DNA from: Clostridia bacterium
GTDB lineage: Bacteria; Bacillota; Clostridia; Oscillospirales; SIG627
Length of the DNA: 64,000 nucleotides
Direction: 5' to 3'
Assembly: GCA_017440805.1 (NCBI GenBank)
Contig: JAFSGN010000008.1
Coordinates: 32,232-96,231, forward strand
The notes beneath the pieces were generated by a model. That model ran no database searches, was not told the DNA's origin, and saw only the letters and a list, made by a program, of their open reading frames with translations. Shown piece after piece: positions 46,007 through 56,085 of this stretch; position 1 is the first letter of the stretch; each line of letters opens with the position of its first letter. The translations under genes were made by a program, and so were the position numbers.

Positions 46007-47291
46007 ATAAATACATATCAACCGCCTTCTGAACATCGGCATAAATCTTTTCGGTATCTATGCCAGGGAACGTGCGGTCTTTCATAACAAATTTTCCGTC
46101 TATCATCACCGACTCAACCTCCGAGCCGTTGGCGGAATAACAAAGAGATGCAATAATGTCATTATTGGGGAAAAGTGATTCCGAACGAAGATTTACAAAA
46201 ATTATATCCGCCTTTGCCCCGGGTGCAATAACCCCCAGTTTGTTTTCCAGTCCCAACGCACGGCCTGCGGCACTTGTAGCACATTTAAGTACAAACTGTG
46301 CGGGAGCCGCTACAGACGAACGGGCAACACCTTTGTGAATAGTCGAGAGAATACCCATTTCACGGAACATATTAAGTGTGTTGTTACTTGCGGTACTGTC
46401 TGTTCCCAGACATATATTCACTCCTGCCTCCCGCATACTGTTTATGGGGGCAAAGCCATTGCCCAGTTTTGAGTTACTCGCAGGATTTGTTACAACATTT
46501 GCTCCTGTATTCTTTATTATCTCTATATCTTTTTCACTCAACTGCACACAATGGGCAAGAGTGGACTTTTCATTCAAAAATCCGGTCCTTTCAAGAAGTT
46601 CAACAGGAGAAATACCATATTTTTTGTAGCAGTTTTCTATCTCATTTACACTTTCCGAAAGATGTGTCTGCATAAGAAGTCCGTGCTTTTGGCACTCCTT
46701 TACCACCTGCTCATAAAGTTTTACCGAACAGGTATATATTGCATGGGGGGAAAGCACTATTTTTATAAGGTCGCTCTGATACTGTTCCATTTCGCAAAGC
46801 GAGTCTTCAAAACGGAAATATCCGTCTTTATATAAATCCTCACCCACAAGTCCTCTGCCGATATATGCTCTCATACCCATATCTTTTGCAGCACGGCAGG
46901 ACTGCCCTCTGAACAGGTGCATATCCATAAAACAGGTAGTTCCGCTTTTAAGCATTTCCATACAGCCCAGCATTGAAGAAGCGTATGCCGCCTCGGGAGA
47001 AAGTTTTTCTTCCGCAGGCATAATTCTGCCGAAAAGCCAGTTGTCGAAATCTATGTCGTCAGCATATCCTCTGAACAAAGTCATATACACATGAGTGTGC
47101 ATGTTAATAAGTCCCGGCATAACAAGCATATTTTTTGCGTCAATTATCTGAAAATCGTCGTTCAGGTCCCGGTCAGAACTTCCCACGGCAAGTATCTGTC
47201 CGTCTTTTATATACAAATCCTTGGAAACAATTTCTGATAAGCCGTTATCTCCGGGAACTAAAAGTTTTGCATTTATAATCTTATAATTCAT
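46005..47291 (-). CDS. mtaD: Amidohydrolase, MTA/SAH deaminase type
   Basis: The 428-residue enzyme (from ATG 47291, with AAAGGA 8 nt upstream) has the metal-binding MHTH (His65, His67), further His residues in QTHLSES and LAHCVQL, and the C-terminal GTDSTASNN with the metal-binding Asp. It matches 5-methylthioadenosine/S-adenosylhomocysteine deaminases, which convert these to inosine derivatives; a guanine or cytosine deaminase is possible. The frame is open to 47342, but that lies inside the preceding transporter gene. Confidence 0.85.
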   Translation of the reverse strand: MNYKIINAKLLVPGDNGLSEIVSKDLYIKDGQILAVGSSDRDLNDDFQIIDAKNMLVMPGLINMHTHVYMTLFRGYADDIDFDNWLFGRIMPAEEKLSPEAAYASSMLGCMEMLKSGTTCFMDMHLFRGQSCRAAKDMGMRAYIGRGLVGEDLYKDGYFRFEDSLCEMEQYQSDLIKIVLSPHAIYTCSVKLYEQVVKECQKHGLLMQTHLSESVNEIENCYKKYGISPVELLERTGFLNEKSTLAHCVQLSEKDIEIIKNTGANVVTNPASNSKLGNGFAPINSMREAGVNICLGTDSTASNNTLNMFREMGILSTIHKGVARSSVAAPAQFVLKCATSAAGRALGLENKLGVIAPGAKADIIFVNLRSESLFPNNDIIASLCYSANGSEVESVMIDGKFVMKDRTFPGIDTEKIYADVQKAVDMYL

Positions 47292-47316
47292 AAAATCTAT
47301 CCTTTGAAAAACCAAA

Positions 47317-48675
47317 TTATATCGTAATAATATTAAATGCACTGAGAACCGATGAAACTAAAATCAGGAAAATACATACAGGTGCAAAATATTTTATAAT
47401 CAGAACAAACAGTGTTTTATTTTTAAATTTCCCCGACAATTCAACCTCTTGTGTAACAATTTCGGGTTTAATGACATATCCGATAAAAATACAGGTAAGA
47501 ATTGCAACTATCGGCATTATCACACTGTTGCTTATGAAATCAAAGAAGTCAAGGAAACTCATACCCAGAACTTTAATTTCTTTCCACAATCCGTTGCCGA
47601 GAGACGAGGGAACGCCCAGTGCAATTACAATTACAAAGGATATAATACATGATACAATACGGGAAATACCGAATTTATCTCTGAGAACGGACACCACCGC
47701 TTCCATAATTGATATAGACGAAGTAAGTGCCGCAAAAAACACAAGAAGGAAGAAAAAAACACCCAGATATTTTCCGCCCGGCATACTTTCAAACACTTTG
47801 GGGAGTGTTTCAAACATAAGTCCGGGACCTGCGTCAATGGTAGTATTCTGCTGTGATGCATTAAATGCAAATACGGGAGGTATAACCATCATGCCTGCCA
47901 GAAAAGCAATTCCCGTATCGAAAATTTCAATCTGATGTACTGCCGACTCAATGTTGACTTCTTTTTTCATGTAAGAACCATAGGTTATCATAATACCCAT
48001 GGCAATCGACATGGAATAAAAAAGTTGCCCCATTGCACCCAGCACCGTCATTACCGAAAACTTGGAAAAATCAGGCAGGAAATAATACATGAGCCCTTGC
48101 TTTGCACCCGGCAGGAACACACAGTAACCGGCAATAACCACCGAAAGAAGAACCAGAAGAGGCATCATCAACTTACTGACTTTTTCTATTCCCTTTTCAA
48201 CCCCCAAAAGTACAACAATTGCAGTAATTCCGAAAAACACCGTAAACCACACAAGAGGCTGGGAAAAATCAGAAGTAAAAGATTTAAAAAATCCGTCAGT
48301 TGCCGCCTGACTTGCACCGCCTGTAAGGTACTGAACAAAATACTTTGTCACCCATCCGCCTATAACGCAATAATAAGGCAGAATTATCATAGGAACAATT
48401 GACTCAAGATATCCGATAAACGCATATTTCTTACTCAGCGAGGAAAATGCCCCTACTGCACTGAGTCCGGTTTTTCGTCCCAGGGCAATTTCTGCGGTGA
48501 GCAAAGCAAAACCAAGAGTCAAAGCGAGAATAAGGTATACAAAAAGAAAAATTCCCCCGCCGTACTTTGCCGCGAGATACGGAAATCTCCATATATTTCC
48601 AAGACCTACCGCAGACCCTGCCGCAGCAAGTACAAATCCCAGTTTACCCGTAAAATTACTTCTATTCTGATTCAT
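47317..48675 (-). CDS. Neurotransmitter:sodium symporter (NSS) family transporter
   Basis: The 452-residue protein (from ATG 48675, behind GGAG) has about eleven membrane segments and the NSS signature GSAVGLGNIWRFPYLAAKYG at the N-terminus. It would import an amino acid with sodium, as LeuT and MhsT do. It lies upstream of the amidohydrolase, 25 bp apart, so the pair may be co-transcribed; a nucleoside-derived substrate link is speculative. Confidence 0.92.
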   Translation of the reverse strand: MNQNRSNFTGKLGFVLAAAGSAVGLGNIWRFPYLAAKYGGGIFLFVYLILALTLGFALLTAEIALGRKTGLSAVGAFSSLSKKYAFIGYLESIVPMIILPYYCVIGGWVTKYFVQYLTGGASQAATDGFFKSFTSDFSQPLVWFTVFFGITAIVVLLGVEKGIEKVSKLMMPLLVLLSVVIAGYCVFLPGAKQGLMYYFLPDFSKFSVMTVLGAMGQLFYSMSIAMGIMITYGSYMKKEVNIESAVHQIEIFDTGIAFLAGMMVIPPVFAFNASQQNTTIDAGPGLMFETLPKVFESMPGGKYLGVFFFLLVFFAALTSSISIMEAVVSVLRDKFGISRIVSCIISFVIVIALGVPSSLGNGLWKEIKVLGMSFLDFFDFISNSVIMPIVAILTCIFIGYVIKPEIVTQEVELSGKFKNKTLFVLIIKYFAPVCIFLILVSSVLSAFNIITI

Positions 48676-48726
48676 ATTTTTCTCCATCATAAATTTAATA
48701 CTATCGGTTATAGTATATCATATTTA

Positions 48727-48759
48727 TTAAAAAAAATCAAGAATAATATCCTTGATTTT
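48727..48759 (-). terminator. Second hairpin after solute-binding protein gene
   Basis: On the minus strand, AAAATCAAG/CTTGATTTT with an 8-nt loop is followed by a T run. With the hairpin at 48774 it forms a tandem terminator. Confidence 0.6.
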
Positions 48760-48773
48760 CCAAACTCTACAAA

Positions 48774-48804
48774 CAAAAAAAGGGCTGTTGCGTTGCAACA
48801 GCCC
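48774..48804 (-). terminator. Strong terminator after solute-binding protein gene
   Basis: On the minus strand, the 9-bp stem GGGCTGTTG/CAACAGCCC with a 5-nt loop is followed by seven T. Confidence 0.9.
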
Positions 48805-48817
48805 CTTCGGTCTTGGT

Positions 48818-50632
48818 TTATTTGTTTTTATCAAGTGCAATATAAGATGTAAGGTCTTTTTCTTCCATGGTTACACTAAGAGGAAGTGTTCCTACATAAT
48901 TTGAGAACTGAAGTGACAAGTCGGAAACGGTCTCTGTTGTACCCAGCAAATATTCCTTGAAAGGCAATATGCCCCGGGCTTCACTTCCTGCTTCCAGACG
49001 GGTTGCAATACGGGTATAAATAGTTTCTGCATTTGCAACACCTACTCTGAGAGTACTGTATGTTTCTCCGACAGTTTTTACATAGTAATCCATTGCCGCC
49101 TTCTGTTCATCTGTAAATGTGAACTGGAACGCAAGGAAACCGTGACGCTTTACATTAAAGTTAAGTTCTGCCGCTTTCTTAACATAATCGGTATCCATAC
49201 CCTCATCAAGTAAGCCAATAAAGGTATTGCCCGACTTCATAAAGTCCATGGAATAATCGTTGCTGATATGTTTTACTGTACCGTCGTTATTCTTTGTATA
49301 ATGAACATTTTCGATACCAAAGGTGAAGATATTCTTAAACTCGGGGTTAGTGTAGAGAAGTTCAATTACTTCCATAGCACGATCAGGTATCTTGGAGTAA
49401 GTGCTTATAGCATACATTGCACCCAGGGTGTTTTCGGTAGTTGCTCTGGCATTTTTGTAAATGCAGACTACATATCCCTCTTCTTCCCACTTCGCAGCAT
49501 CCGATGCAGTACCTTTACGCAAATCCATTGCAAAAGGCTTTCCTGCGGTATCTTCCTTCAATCCGGGGAAGAAACCTTCCTTACGGAAATCAGCCATAAG
49601 GTCAAAGAAAGACCTTACTGTAAACTCGCTGTACGACCTTCTGACATTTACGGGATTGTATTCACCGAACTCGGGGTTTGTAATTCCTACCGGATGTCCA
49701 AGAATGTTGTCATAAAAATCATATCCCTGTATTTCTTCAGGAACTGTAAGAAGAGGAATAACTCCCTTTTCATTATCTCTGACTTGCAACAGGAAAGGTT
49801 TAACATTTGCAAAGTTCTTTACATTTTCGGTATCAAAATTGTACTTTTCGGCAAGTGTTTTGTCGATAAGGCAATATGTAGTCTCGGCTTCAATACCCTT
49901 GTTAATCGGCAATCCGTAAGTCTTTCCGCCTATTTTTGCCGCAGAAAGAAGTGTGGGATGCAGATAGTCTGTAAGTATTTTTGAATCAAGTCTGAGATAG
50001 TTGTCAATGGGAACAAGAAGTGGACCCGACGGATTATTAATGCTGGACATATAGTGTTCAAAGTCATTAATAAGCAAAACATCTATCTGATTTTCTTCAA
50101 TAGGCGGTGCAGAAATAATTCCCGCTTTGATAGCAGCCTCAAGTTCTGCTGCTTCTTTTTGTTCCGCTTCTTTTAATTCTCTTGCCTTCTTCTGTTCAGC
50201 CTCGCTCTTGGCGGTTTGTTCTGCCTCTGTAAGAAGTTTCAGTCTTTTCTTATCAACTCTGCTTACAATCTTCTTTGTTGCGGCACAGAAATCTGCAACC
50301 TCCGCCTTTTGCTGAAGTTCTGTATATGCTGTTTCAAGAACATCTTTATATTCGTCTTCAGGATACAATTTAAGCACAATGGTAGTAGACAACTCTTTTT
50401 CCGAGATACGATTGAGTTGCTTTTCTACTTCTTTGATTGCCTCGGGAGTCGTAGTGTCATTTGTAACACCGTAAACAGTCAGAGACACTGATTTTCTGGC
50501 AGTTACATCTTCTCCAATATCAGCCGTTACTTCTTGGTCGTTGTTGGAACAGGAAGTAAATGTGGCACAAATCAGGGCAACAGCCATAACAAGTACCATA
50601 AGCAAACTGATTGATTTCTTAAAATTGCTCAT
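48818..50632 (-). CDS. Extracellular solute-binding lipoprotein with coiled-coil insert
   Basis: The 604-residue protein has a lipoprotein signal ending in FTSC (Cys28). The body resembles family-1 carbohydrate ABC binding proteins with LINDFEHYMSSI and GKTYGLPINKG. Residues about 100-170 form an Ala/Glu/Lys/Gln-rich coiled coil not usual for the family. No permease or ATPase adjoins it. It has its own promoter (50674-50702) and tandem terminators, so it is a monocistronic gene. Confidence 0.8.
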   Translation of the reverse strand: MSNFKKSISLLMVLVMAVALICATFTSCSNNDQEVTADIGEDVTARKSVSLTVYGVTNDTTTPEAIKEVEKQLNRISEKELSTTIVLKLYPEDEYKDVLETAYTELQQKAEVADFCAATKKIVSRVDKKRLKLLTEAEQTAKSEAEQKKARELKEAEQKEAAELEAAIKAGIISAPPIEENQIDVLLINDFEHYMSSINNPSGPLLVPIDNYLRLDSKILTDYLHPTLLSAAKIGGKTYGLPINKGIEAETTYCLIDKTLAEKYNFDTENVKNFANVKPFLLQVRDNEKGVIPLLTVPEEIQGYDFYDNILGHPVGITNPEFGEYNPVNVRRSYSEFTVRSFFDLMADFRKEGFFPGLKEDTAGKPFAMDLRKGTASDAAKWEEEGYVVCIYKNARATTENTLGAMYAISTYSKIPDRAMEVIELLYTNPEFKNIFTFGIENVHYTKNNDGTVKHISNDYSMDFMKSGNTFIGLLDEGMDTDYVKKAAELNFNVKRHGFLAFQFTFTDEQKAAMDYYVKTVGETYSTLRVGVANAETIYTRIATRLEAGSEARGILPFKEYLLGTTETVSDLSLQFSNYVGTLPLSVTMEEKDLTSYIALDKNK

Positions 50633-50673
50633 TATAACAAATCCTCCTAAAAGATTTAAACATTACACACTAT

Positions 50674-50702
50674 ATTTTACACCAAAAGCACAAATATGTC
50701 AA
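50674..50702 (-). promoter_or_regulatory. Sigma-A promoter of solute-binding protein gene
   Basis: On the minus strand, TTGACA (50702-50697) and TAAAAT (50679-50674) have a 17-nt spacer. The ATG at 50632 has an AGGAGG. Confidence 0.78.
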
Positions 50703-50841
50703 GTTACTTTTTTATTAATAGTCTTGGACATATTGCCTGAATAAACGGCGTATTTTTTAGTTATTAACGACAAATCGGTTTCTTTTTTTAGTCTAAAAGT
50801 GTATTTCGACAATTTTTGCGGAAAAATTATGTAAAATCGGT

Positions 50842-51978
50842 TCAATCAAGAAAATCCTTTAACTTTTTTGACCGGGTATACTGTCTGAGTTTGCGGAGTG
50901 CCTTTGCCTCAATCTGACGGATACGCTCACGGGTAATATTAAAAATAAGTCCTACCTCTTCAAGAGTGTACGCCCGTCCCGTATCTATTCCGAATCTGAG
51001 TTTAAGGATTTGCTCCTCACGGGGAGTAAGAGTATTTAATGCTCTTTCCAGTTGTTCTCTTAAAAGATTGATACTTGCCGCCTCCGACGGACCGAGTGTA
51101 TCATTATCCGGTATGAAGTCACCCAGATGACTGTCGTTTTCCTCGCCAATTGGAGTTTCAAGGGACACCGGCTCCTGTGCTATTTTCATTATATCACGCA
51201 CCTTGGCAGGTGACATATTTATCGCCTCGCCTATTTCGTCATACGATGGCTCCCGTCCGTTTTCCTGCATAAGCTGACGCGATGTCCTGAGTATTCTGTT
51301 TATGGTTTCCGACATATGTACCGGAACACGAATGGTTCTGGACTGGTCGGAAATCGCTCTTGTTATGCTCTGGCGTATCCACCAGGTTGCGTATGTGGAA
51401 AATCTGAACCCTTTTGTATGGTCAAATTTTTCCACTGCTTTTATAAGTCCCAGATTTCCCTCCTGAATAAGGTCAAGAAGTGTCATTCCGCGTCCTATGT
51501 ATCTCTTGGCAATACTTACCACAAGTCTGAGATTTGCTTCTATGAGTGTCTGTGTTGCTTCCTGGTCACCCTCTATAATCCGTTTTGAAAGTTCGTTTTC
51601 CGTTTCGGTGGTAAGCAGAGGTACTTTTCCTATATCTTTGAGATAAAGGCGTATATGATTGTCTGACGCCATTTCCTCCACATTATAGCCTTCCCCGCCA
51701 TCATCATATTCATCTTCGGGTATCAGGTCGCCCTCTCCCTCTATTTTCTCAATGAAACTGTCGTCGTCAATCAAAATGTCAGAGAAATCCTCGTTGTCAC
51801 ATATATCTATGCCCAGTTCCTCGAAAATTTCGTATACCTTTTCAAGTTGTTCAACCGTAAACCCGGCCGTTTCTATAAGTTCGGAAATAGCCATGTTGCT
51901 CACTGTGCCCTCTGCCTTTGCTTTTTCCACAAGCCTTGCAACTGCCGGATTTTTGATTTCTTCTGTTTGATTAGCCAT
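50842..51978 (-). CDS. Primary-type sigma factor, second copy (RpoD paralogue)
   Basis: The 378-residue protein has a full sigma-70 layout: region 1.1 (about 15-60), regions 2.1-2.4 with [20 protein letters not shown] and [11 protein letters not shown], region 3 and region 4.2 with [19 protein letters not shown]. It lies 24 bp downstream of a second complete rpoD. Promoter-reading residues in 2.4 and 4.2 look the same in both; differences concentrate in region 1.1 and the acidic linker. It could be a stress or growth-phase variant of the housekeeping factor. Confidence 0.9.
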   Translation of the reverse strand: MANQTEEIKNPAVARLVEKAKAEGTVSNMAISELIETAGFTVEQLEKVYEIFEELGIDICDNEDFSDILIDDDSFIEKIEGEGDLIPEDEYDDGGEGYNVEEMASDNHIRLYLKDIGKVPLLTTETENELSKRIIEGDQEATQTLIEANLRLVVSIAKRYIGRGMTLLDLIQEGNLGLIKAVEKFDHTKGFRFSTYATWWIRQSITRAISDQSRTIRVPVHMSETINRILRTSRQLMQENGREPSYDEIGEAINMSPAKVRDIMKIAQEPVSLETPIGEENDSHLGDFIPDNDTLGPSEAASINLLREQLERALNTLTPREEQILKLRFGIDTGRAYTLEEVGLIFNITRERIRQIEAKALRKLRQYTRSKKLKDFLD

Positions 51979-52002
51979 TTTTTTATCCTTTCATAACATA
52001 TT

Positions 52003-53166
52003 TCAGAAATTGAGGTATCCTTTAAGGCGATTTGCCCGTTTGGGATGTCTGAGTTTGCGAAGTGCCTTTGCCTCAATCTGACGGATTCGCTCTCTTGTTA
52101 TATTGAATACCGCTCCGACCTCCTCAAGTGTGTGGGTTTTTCCGTCTTCAAGCCCGAATCTAAGTCTTAAAACATCTGCTTCGCGGGGGGTAAGTGTACT
52201 CAATACCTCTTCAAGTTCGTCGTGAAGCATGGAACTGTTGGCGGCATCTGCAGGTGCAAGTGCGTCATCGTCGGGAATAAAGTCGCCAAGATGACTGTCC
52301 TCCTCTTCACCTACCGGAGTTTCAAGGGATACCGGCTCCTGTGCTATTTTCATTATTTCCCTTACTTTTTCCACCGGTTTATTCATCGCTTTTGCAATTT
52401 CTTCAATACTGGGTTCTCTGCCCAGTTCCTGCATTAACTGGCGGGATATTCTTAAAATACGGTTTATGGTTTCCATCATGTGTACAGGAACGCGTATGGT
52501 TCGTGCCTGGTCGGCAATGGAACGGGTTATAGACTGGCGTATCCACCAGGTTGCGTATGTGGAAAACTTAAAGCCTTTCTGAAAATCAAATTTTTCCACC
52601 GCTTTCATAAGTCCCAGATTTCCCTCCTGGATAAGGTCGAGAAAATACATGCCTCTTCCCACATAACGCTTGGCAATACTTACAACCAGCCTGAGATTTG
52701 CCTCTACCATTATGTTTTTTGCTTCCTCGTCGCCTGCACTCATCCGTTCGGCAAGTTCCTGCTCATATTTGGAGTCTAAAAGCGGTACTTTTCCGATTTC
52801 TTTAAGGTACATCCTCACATGGTCTTCCACCATCATTGTTTCGGCTGCGGCGTCGTACTCGCCTTCTTCTCTCTCCCCTGACATCTGTACGCCGTCTGAA
52901 GAAATTTCGCCGTAATTCAGACTGTCAATGTTTTCAAGGCGGGACAGGTCTTCGTCAATAAAATTTGTAACCTCAACCCCTGCCTCTTCCAGACTGGAAT
53001 AAAACTTTTCTATCTGCTCCATATCTGCTTCCACATTTTCCAGAGCATCCATTATTTCCTCGTTGGAAATTGTACCTTTTGCTTTTGCGCGTTCAAGAAG
53101 TTCGGAGAATTCGCTTCGCTCAAACATCTTTGTCTCCTCTGTTGTCACTTTTACCTTTTGTGCCAT
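52003..53166 (-). CDS. rpoD: Housekeeping RNA polymerase sigma factor RpoD
   Basis: Sigma-A directs RNA polymerase to housekeeping promoters. The 387-residue protein (from ATG 53166, behind AAAAGGAAGGG) has regions 1.1 to 4.2 with [38 protein letters not shown] and [19 protein letters not shown]. It follows dnaG in the standard dnaG-rpoD operon, which marks it as the ancestral copy. A TTG at 53184 is in frame but lacks a ribosome binding site. Confidence 0.95.
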   Translation of the reverse strand: MAQKVKVTTEETKMFERSEFSELLERAKAKGTISNEEIMDALENVEADMEQIEKFYSSLEEAGVEVTNFIDEDLSRLENIDSLNYGEISSDGVQMSGEREEGEYDAAAETMMVEDHVRMYLKEIGKVPLLDSKYEQELAERMSAGDEEAKNIMVEANLRLVVSIAKRYVGRGMYFLDLIQEGNLGLMKAVEKFDFQKGFKFSTYATWWIRQSITRSIADQARTIRVPVHMMETINRILRISRQLMQELGREPSIEEIAKAMNKPVEKVREIMKIAQEPVSLETPVGEEEDSHLGDFIPDDDALAPADAANSSMLHDELEEVLSTLTPREADVLRLRFGLEDGKTHTLEEVGAVFNITRERIRQIEAKALRKLRHPKRANRLKGYLNF

Positions 53167-53204
53167 TTTGCCCTTCCTTTTCAATTTATGTATTTACTGA
53201 GTTG

Positions 53205-54962
53205 TTATTTCTTCTTTTCCTTAAGTTTCTGCAGATAATCCATAAGGTCAGTTTCTGTTGCATTATTTTTCAGATTCTGGTCTGCAAGTCTCTGAATAAG
53301 TTCGTTCAGTACTTCGGGAGAATTGTTGGAATATCCCGAGCGATTTACCTGCATTCTCATAATTGCACCCATCTGTTCGGGGTTGAAATACTGCCCCAGT
53401 TGACCGATATCAATCTCATTGCTGTCGCTTTCTGCCGCTATTTGAGAAAGCCGCTGAAAAACCTGACGGTTAAACTCGCACATAAACATATCGGCATTGA
53501 GATTTTTCTGAATTTCCTCGTCTTTTATAAAATCACTCCGCAGCATAAGTATGCCGATAATATTTTCTTCTATACTTGCACAGGCAGTAAATTTCTGCCT
53601 GTCCGGGTTTATTTTGTCGCCATATCCCATGGACTTCTGTATCTGTTGTTCTATTTCCTTACGATTTTCATCTTTTTCCCGTTTTTTTCTTCGTTTATTG
53701 ACTTCGTTACGGAGAATTGTTATATCAACTCCCGTAAGTTCGGAAAGTTTCATAAGGAATACATCCAGTTCAACAGGTGAGTATACATCACACAGCATTT
53801 CGCAGGATTTGTTTACAAAATCAAGTTTTTCCTCCGGAACATCAAGGTTATAATTTCCCATTAAAGTGCGGAATTTAAACTCTATTCTGCCCTCCGAACC
53901 GTTTATAAGGGAGGAAAAAGATGCCTTTCCGAATTTTTTTATATATTCATCCGGGTCCTTTGCGTTTTTCACGGTTATTACCTTTACCGAAAGTCCCGCC
54001 TCGCTCAGCAGGGCTATGGCTTTGTCGGTTGCCTTTCTGCCTGCCGCATCGGAATCATAACATATATATATTTTGTTGGCATATCTTGCCATAACCCGTG
54101 CCTGTTCGGGTGTTATCGCCGTACCCAGTGTTGCAACCGCATTATAAAATCCTGCCTGGTGTAACGCCACAACATCCATATATCCCTCACACAGAATAAG
54201 TGAAGAATCGGTAGTTGCCTTGGCGTAGTTGAGTGCATACAGATTACGGCGTTTGTTGAACACGGGAGTGTCCGAGGAGTTGAGATATTTGGGCATTCCG
54301 TCTCCTATTATTCTGCCGCCGAACGCCACAACCTCCCCCGATACATCTATTATGGGGAACATTATCCGTCCCCTGAACATATCAAAAGGTTTATTATATT
54401 TATTTATACCGCACAGAAACGCCTCTTTCAGTTCCTCGTCGCTGTACCCCTGGCTTTTAAGATATCCCGAAAGGGAGTCGAAAGATGTGTCGGCATAACC
54501 TATTCCGAAATGCTTTATTGTCCTGGGTGTAAGTCCTCTGTCGGTTATATATTTGAGTGCATGGGCATTTTCAGGTTTTAAAAGTGCGTCGTAAAAATAC
54601 CGTGCCGCTTTTTTATTCAGTTCAAAAATCCGCTTTCTGTCAACTTTTTTTGCAGTTCCGGCATATGTGTTTTCCGGCATGGCCATACCCGCCATATTGC
54701 AAAGTTTTTCAACCGCAGAAAGATAATCAAGGTTTTCCATACGCATTACGAAGGTGATTACATCCCCTCCTGCGCCGCAACCGAAACAGTAAAAATTCTG
54801 TGTATTGCGAAAAACCGTGAATGACGGAGTTTTTTCACTGTGGAACGGACAGTTGCCCACCGAATTGGCTCCTGCACGCTTCAATCTGACATATGTACTT
54901 ATAATAGTTTCTATATCGCATCTGGATTTCAGTTCACTGAGAAAAGATGGGGGAAATGCCAT
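53205..54962 (-). CDS. dnaG: DNA primase
   Basis: DnaG makes RNA primers for replication. The 585-residue protein has the N-terminal CHC2 zinc finger (Cys38, His41, Cys59, Cys62), the Toprim core with CEGYMDVVALHQAGF and CYDSDAAG, and a C-terminal helicase-binding domain. It follows the dGTPase gene and precedes rpoD, forming a macromolecular synthesis operon without rpsU. Confidence 0.96.
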   Translation of the reverse strand: MAFPPSFLSELKSRCDIETIISTYVRLKRAGANSVGNCPFHSEKTPSFTVFRNTQNFYCFGCGAGGDVITFVMRMENLDYLSAVEKLCNMAGMAMPENTYAGTAKKVDRKRIFELNKKAARYFYDALLKPENAHALKYITDRGLTPRTIKHFGIGYADTSFDSLSGYLKSQGYSDEELKEAFLCGINKYNKPFDMFRGRIMFPIIDVSGEVVAFGGRIIGDGMPKYLNSSDTPVFNKRRNLYALNYAKATTDSSLILCEGYMDVVALHQAGFYNAVATLGTAITPEQARVMARYANKIYICYDSDAAGRKATDKAIALLSEAGLSVKVITVKNAKDPDEYIKKFGKASFSSLINGSEGRIEFKFRTLMGNYNLDVPEEKLDFVNKSCEMLCDVYSPVELDVFLMKLSELTGVDITILRNEVNKRRKKREKDENRKEIEQQIQKSMGYGDKINPDRQKFTACASIEENIIGILMLRSDFIKDEEIQKNLNADMFMCEFNRQVFQRLSQIAAESDSNEIDIGQLGQYFNPEQMGAIMRMQVNRSGYSNNSPEVLNELIQRLADQNLKNNATETDLMDYLQKLKEKKK

Positions 54963-54977
54963 ATTACTTCCTTTCTT

Positions 54978-55988
54978 TTATATTCTCTGCCATACTTTCG
55001 GAATAAACAATTCGTTAAACATTTTTACCGCGTATCTGTCGGTCATTGAGGATATGTAGTCGCAGACCACTCTGCCTCTGGGATATTTATCAAGATTTGC
55101 CCTGTATTCTTCGGTTAGTTTTCCGGGATTGTTATAAAAATATTCATACAGGAAACTCAGCATTGTCTTTGCCTTTTCTTCCTCGCCTTTTGCAACCGGA
55201 TTTTTATATACTGCCTCAAACATAAAATCTCTCAGCCTTTCGGTCGCCGTTTGTATCGGAGAAGACATTGATATTTCACCGTTTTTACTGTTTTCTATTG
55301 TGTCCCGTACCATGGTATCAATGCGTTTCCCGTGGCTGTCACCCAAAATGTTTCTCAATTCCCGGGGGATGTCGTCGTTTTTAAGTATACCCGCCCGTAC
55401 CGCATCATCTATATCGTGATTTATATATGCAATTCTGTCGGCAAACCGTATTATTCTGCCTTCCGGTGTTACTGCACGGTTGATACCTGCGTGATTGCGT
55501 ATTCCGTCACGCACTTCATAGGTAAGATTAAGCCCCATACCGCCGTTTTCAAGTGTATCAACCACTCTCAGACTCTGTTCGTAATGGGAAAATCCGCCTT
55601 CATACAAACTGTTTAAAAGCCTCTCACCCGCATGTCCGAAGGGTGTATGTCCCAAATCGTGTCCCAATGCCGCCGCTTCTGCAAGGTCTTCATTAAGATT
55701 CAGCGCTCTTGCTATAACGCGGGCAATTTGTGTAACTTCAAATGTATGTGTCAGCCGTGTACGGTAATGGTCGCCCTCGGGGGACAGAAAAACCTGGGTT
55801 TTGTGCATAAGGCGACGGAATGCTTTTGAGTGAGTTATACGGTCACGGTCACGGGAAAAAGGTGTGCGGATGTCACACTCGCGAATAGGATAAATACGCC
55901 CCTTTGTGTTTTTTGAAAGGGTTGCATACTTGCTCAGCCTCAGACTTTCAATATCGAAAACACTTTCCGCTTTACTATATTCGGACAT
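54978..55988 (-). CDS. dgt: Deoxyguanosinetriphosphate triphosphohydrolase-like HD protein
   Basis: The 336-residue protein (from ATG 55988, with GGGGG 7 nt upstream) carries the HD-domain motif with His81, His110 and Asp111 (GHDLGHTPFGHAGE). It would hydrolyse dNTPs to nucleosides and triphosphate and keep dNTP pools in balance. Its place before dnaG is conserved in Firmicutes. The frame is open to 56030, but the upstream ATG lacks a good ribosome binding site. Confidence 0.93.
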   Translation of the reverse strand: MSEYSKAESVFDIESLRLSKYATLSKNTKGRIYPIRECDIRTPFSRDRDRITHSKAFRRLMHKTQVFLSPEGDHYRTRLTHTFEVTQIARVIARALNLNEDLAEAAALGHDLGHTPFGHAGERLLNSLYEGGFSHYEQSLRVVDTLENGGMGLNLTYEVRDGIRNHAGINRAVTPEGRIIRFADRIAYINHDIDDAVRAGILKNDDIPRELRNILGDSHGKRIDTMVRDTIENSKNGEISMSSPIQTATERLRDFMFEAVYKNPVAKGEEEKAKTMLSFLYEYFYNNPGKLTEEYRANLDKYPRGRVVCDYISSMTDRYAVKMFNELFIPKVWQRI

Positions 55989-56085
55989 TTCCATACCCCC
56001 TTTTATTCTATTATACGCATCTTTGCCCAATAACCCTTTTTTTATTTACAATTTCTTTATTTTTTCTCCCTCTTTGCGAGTTTTT

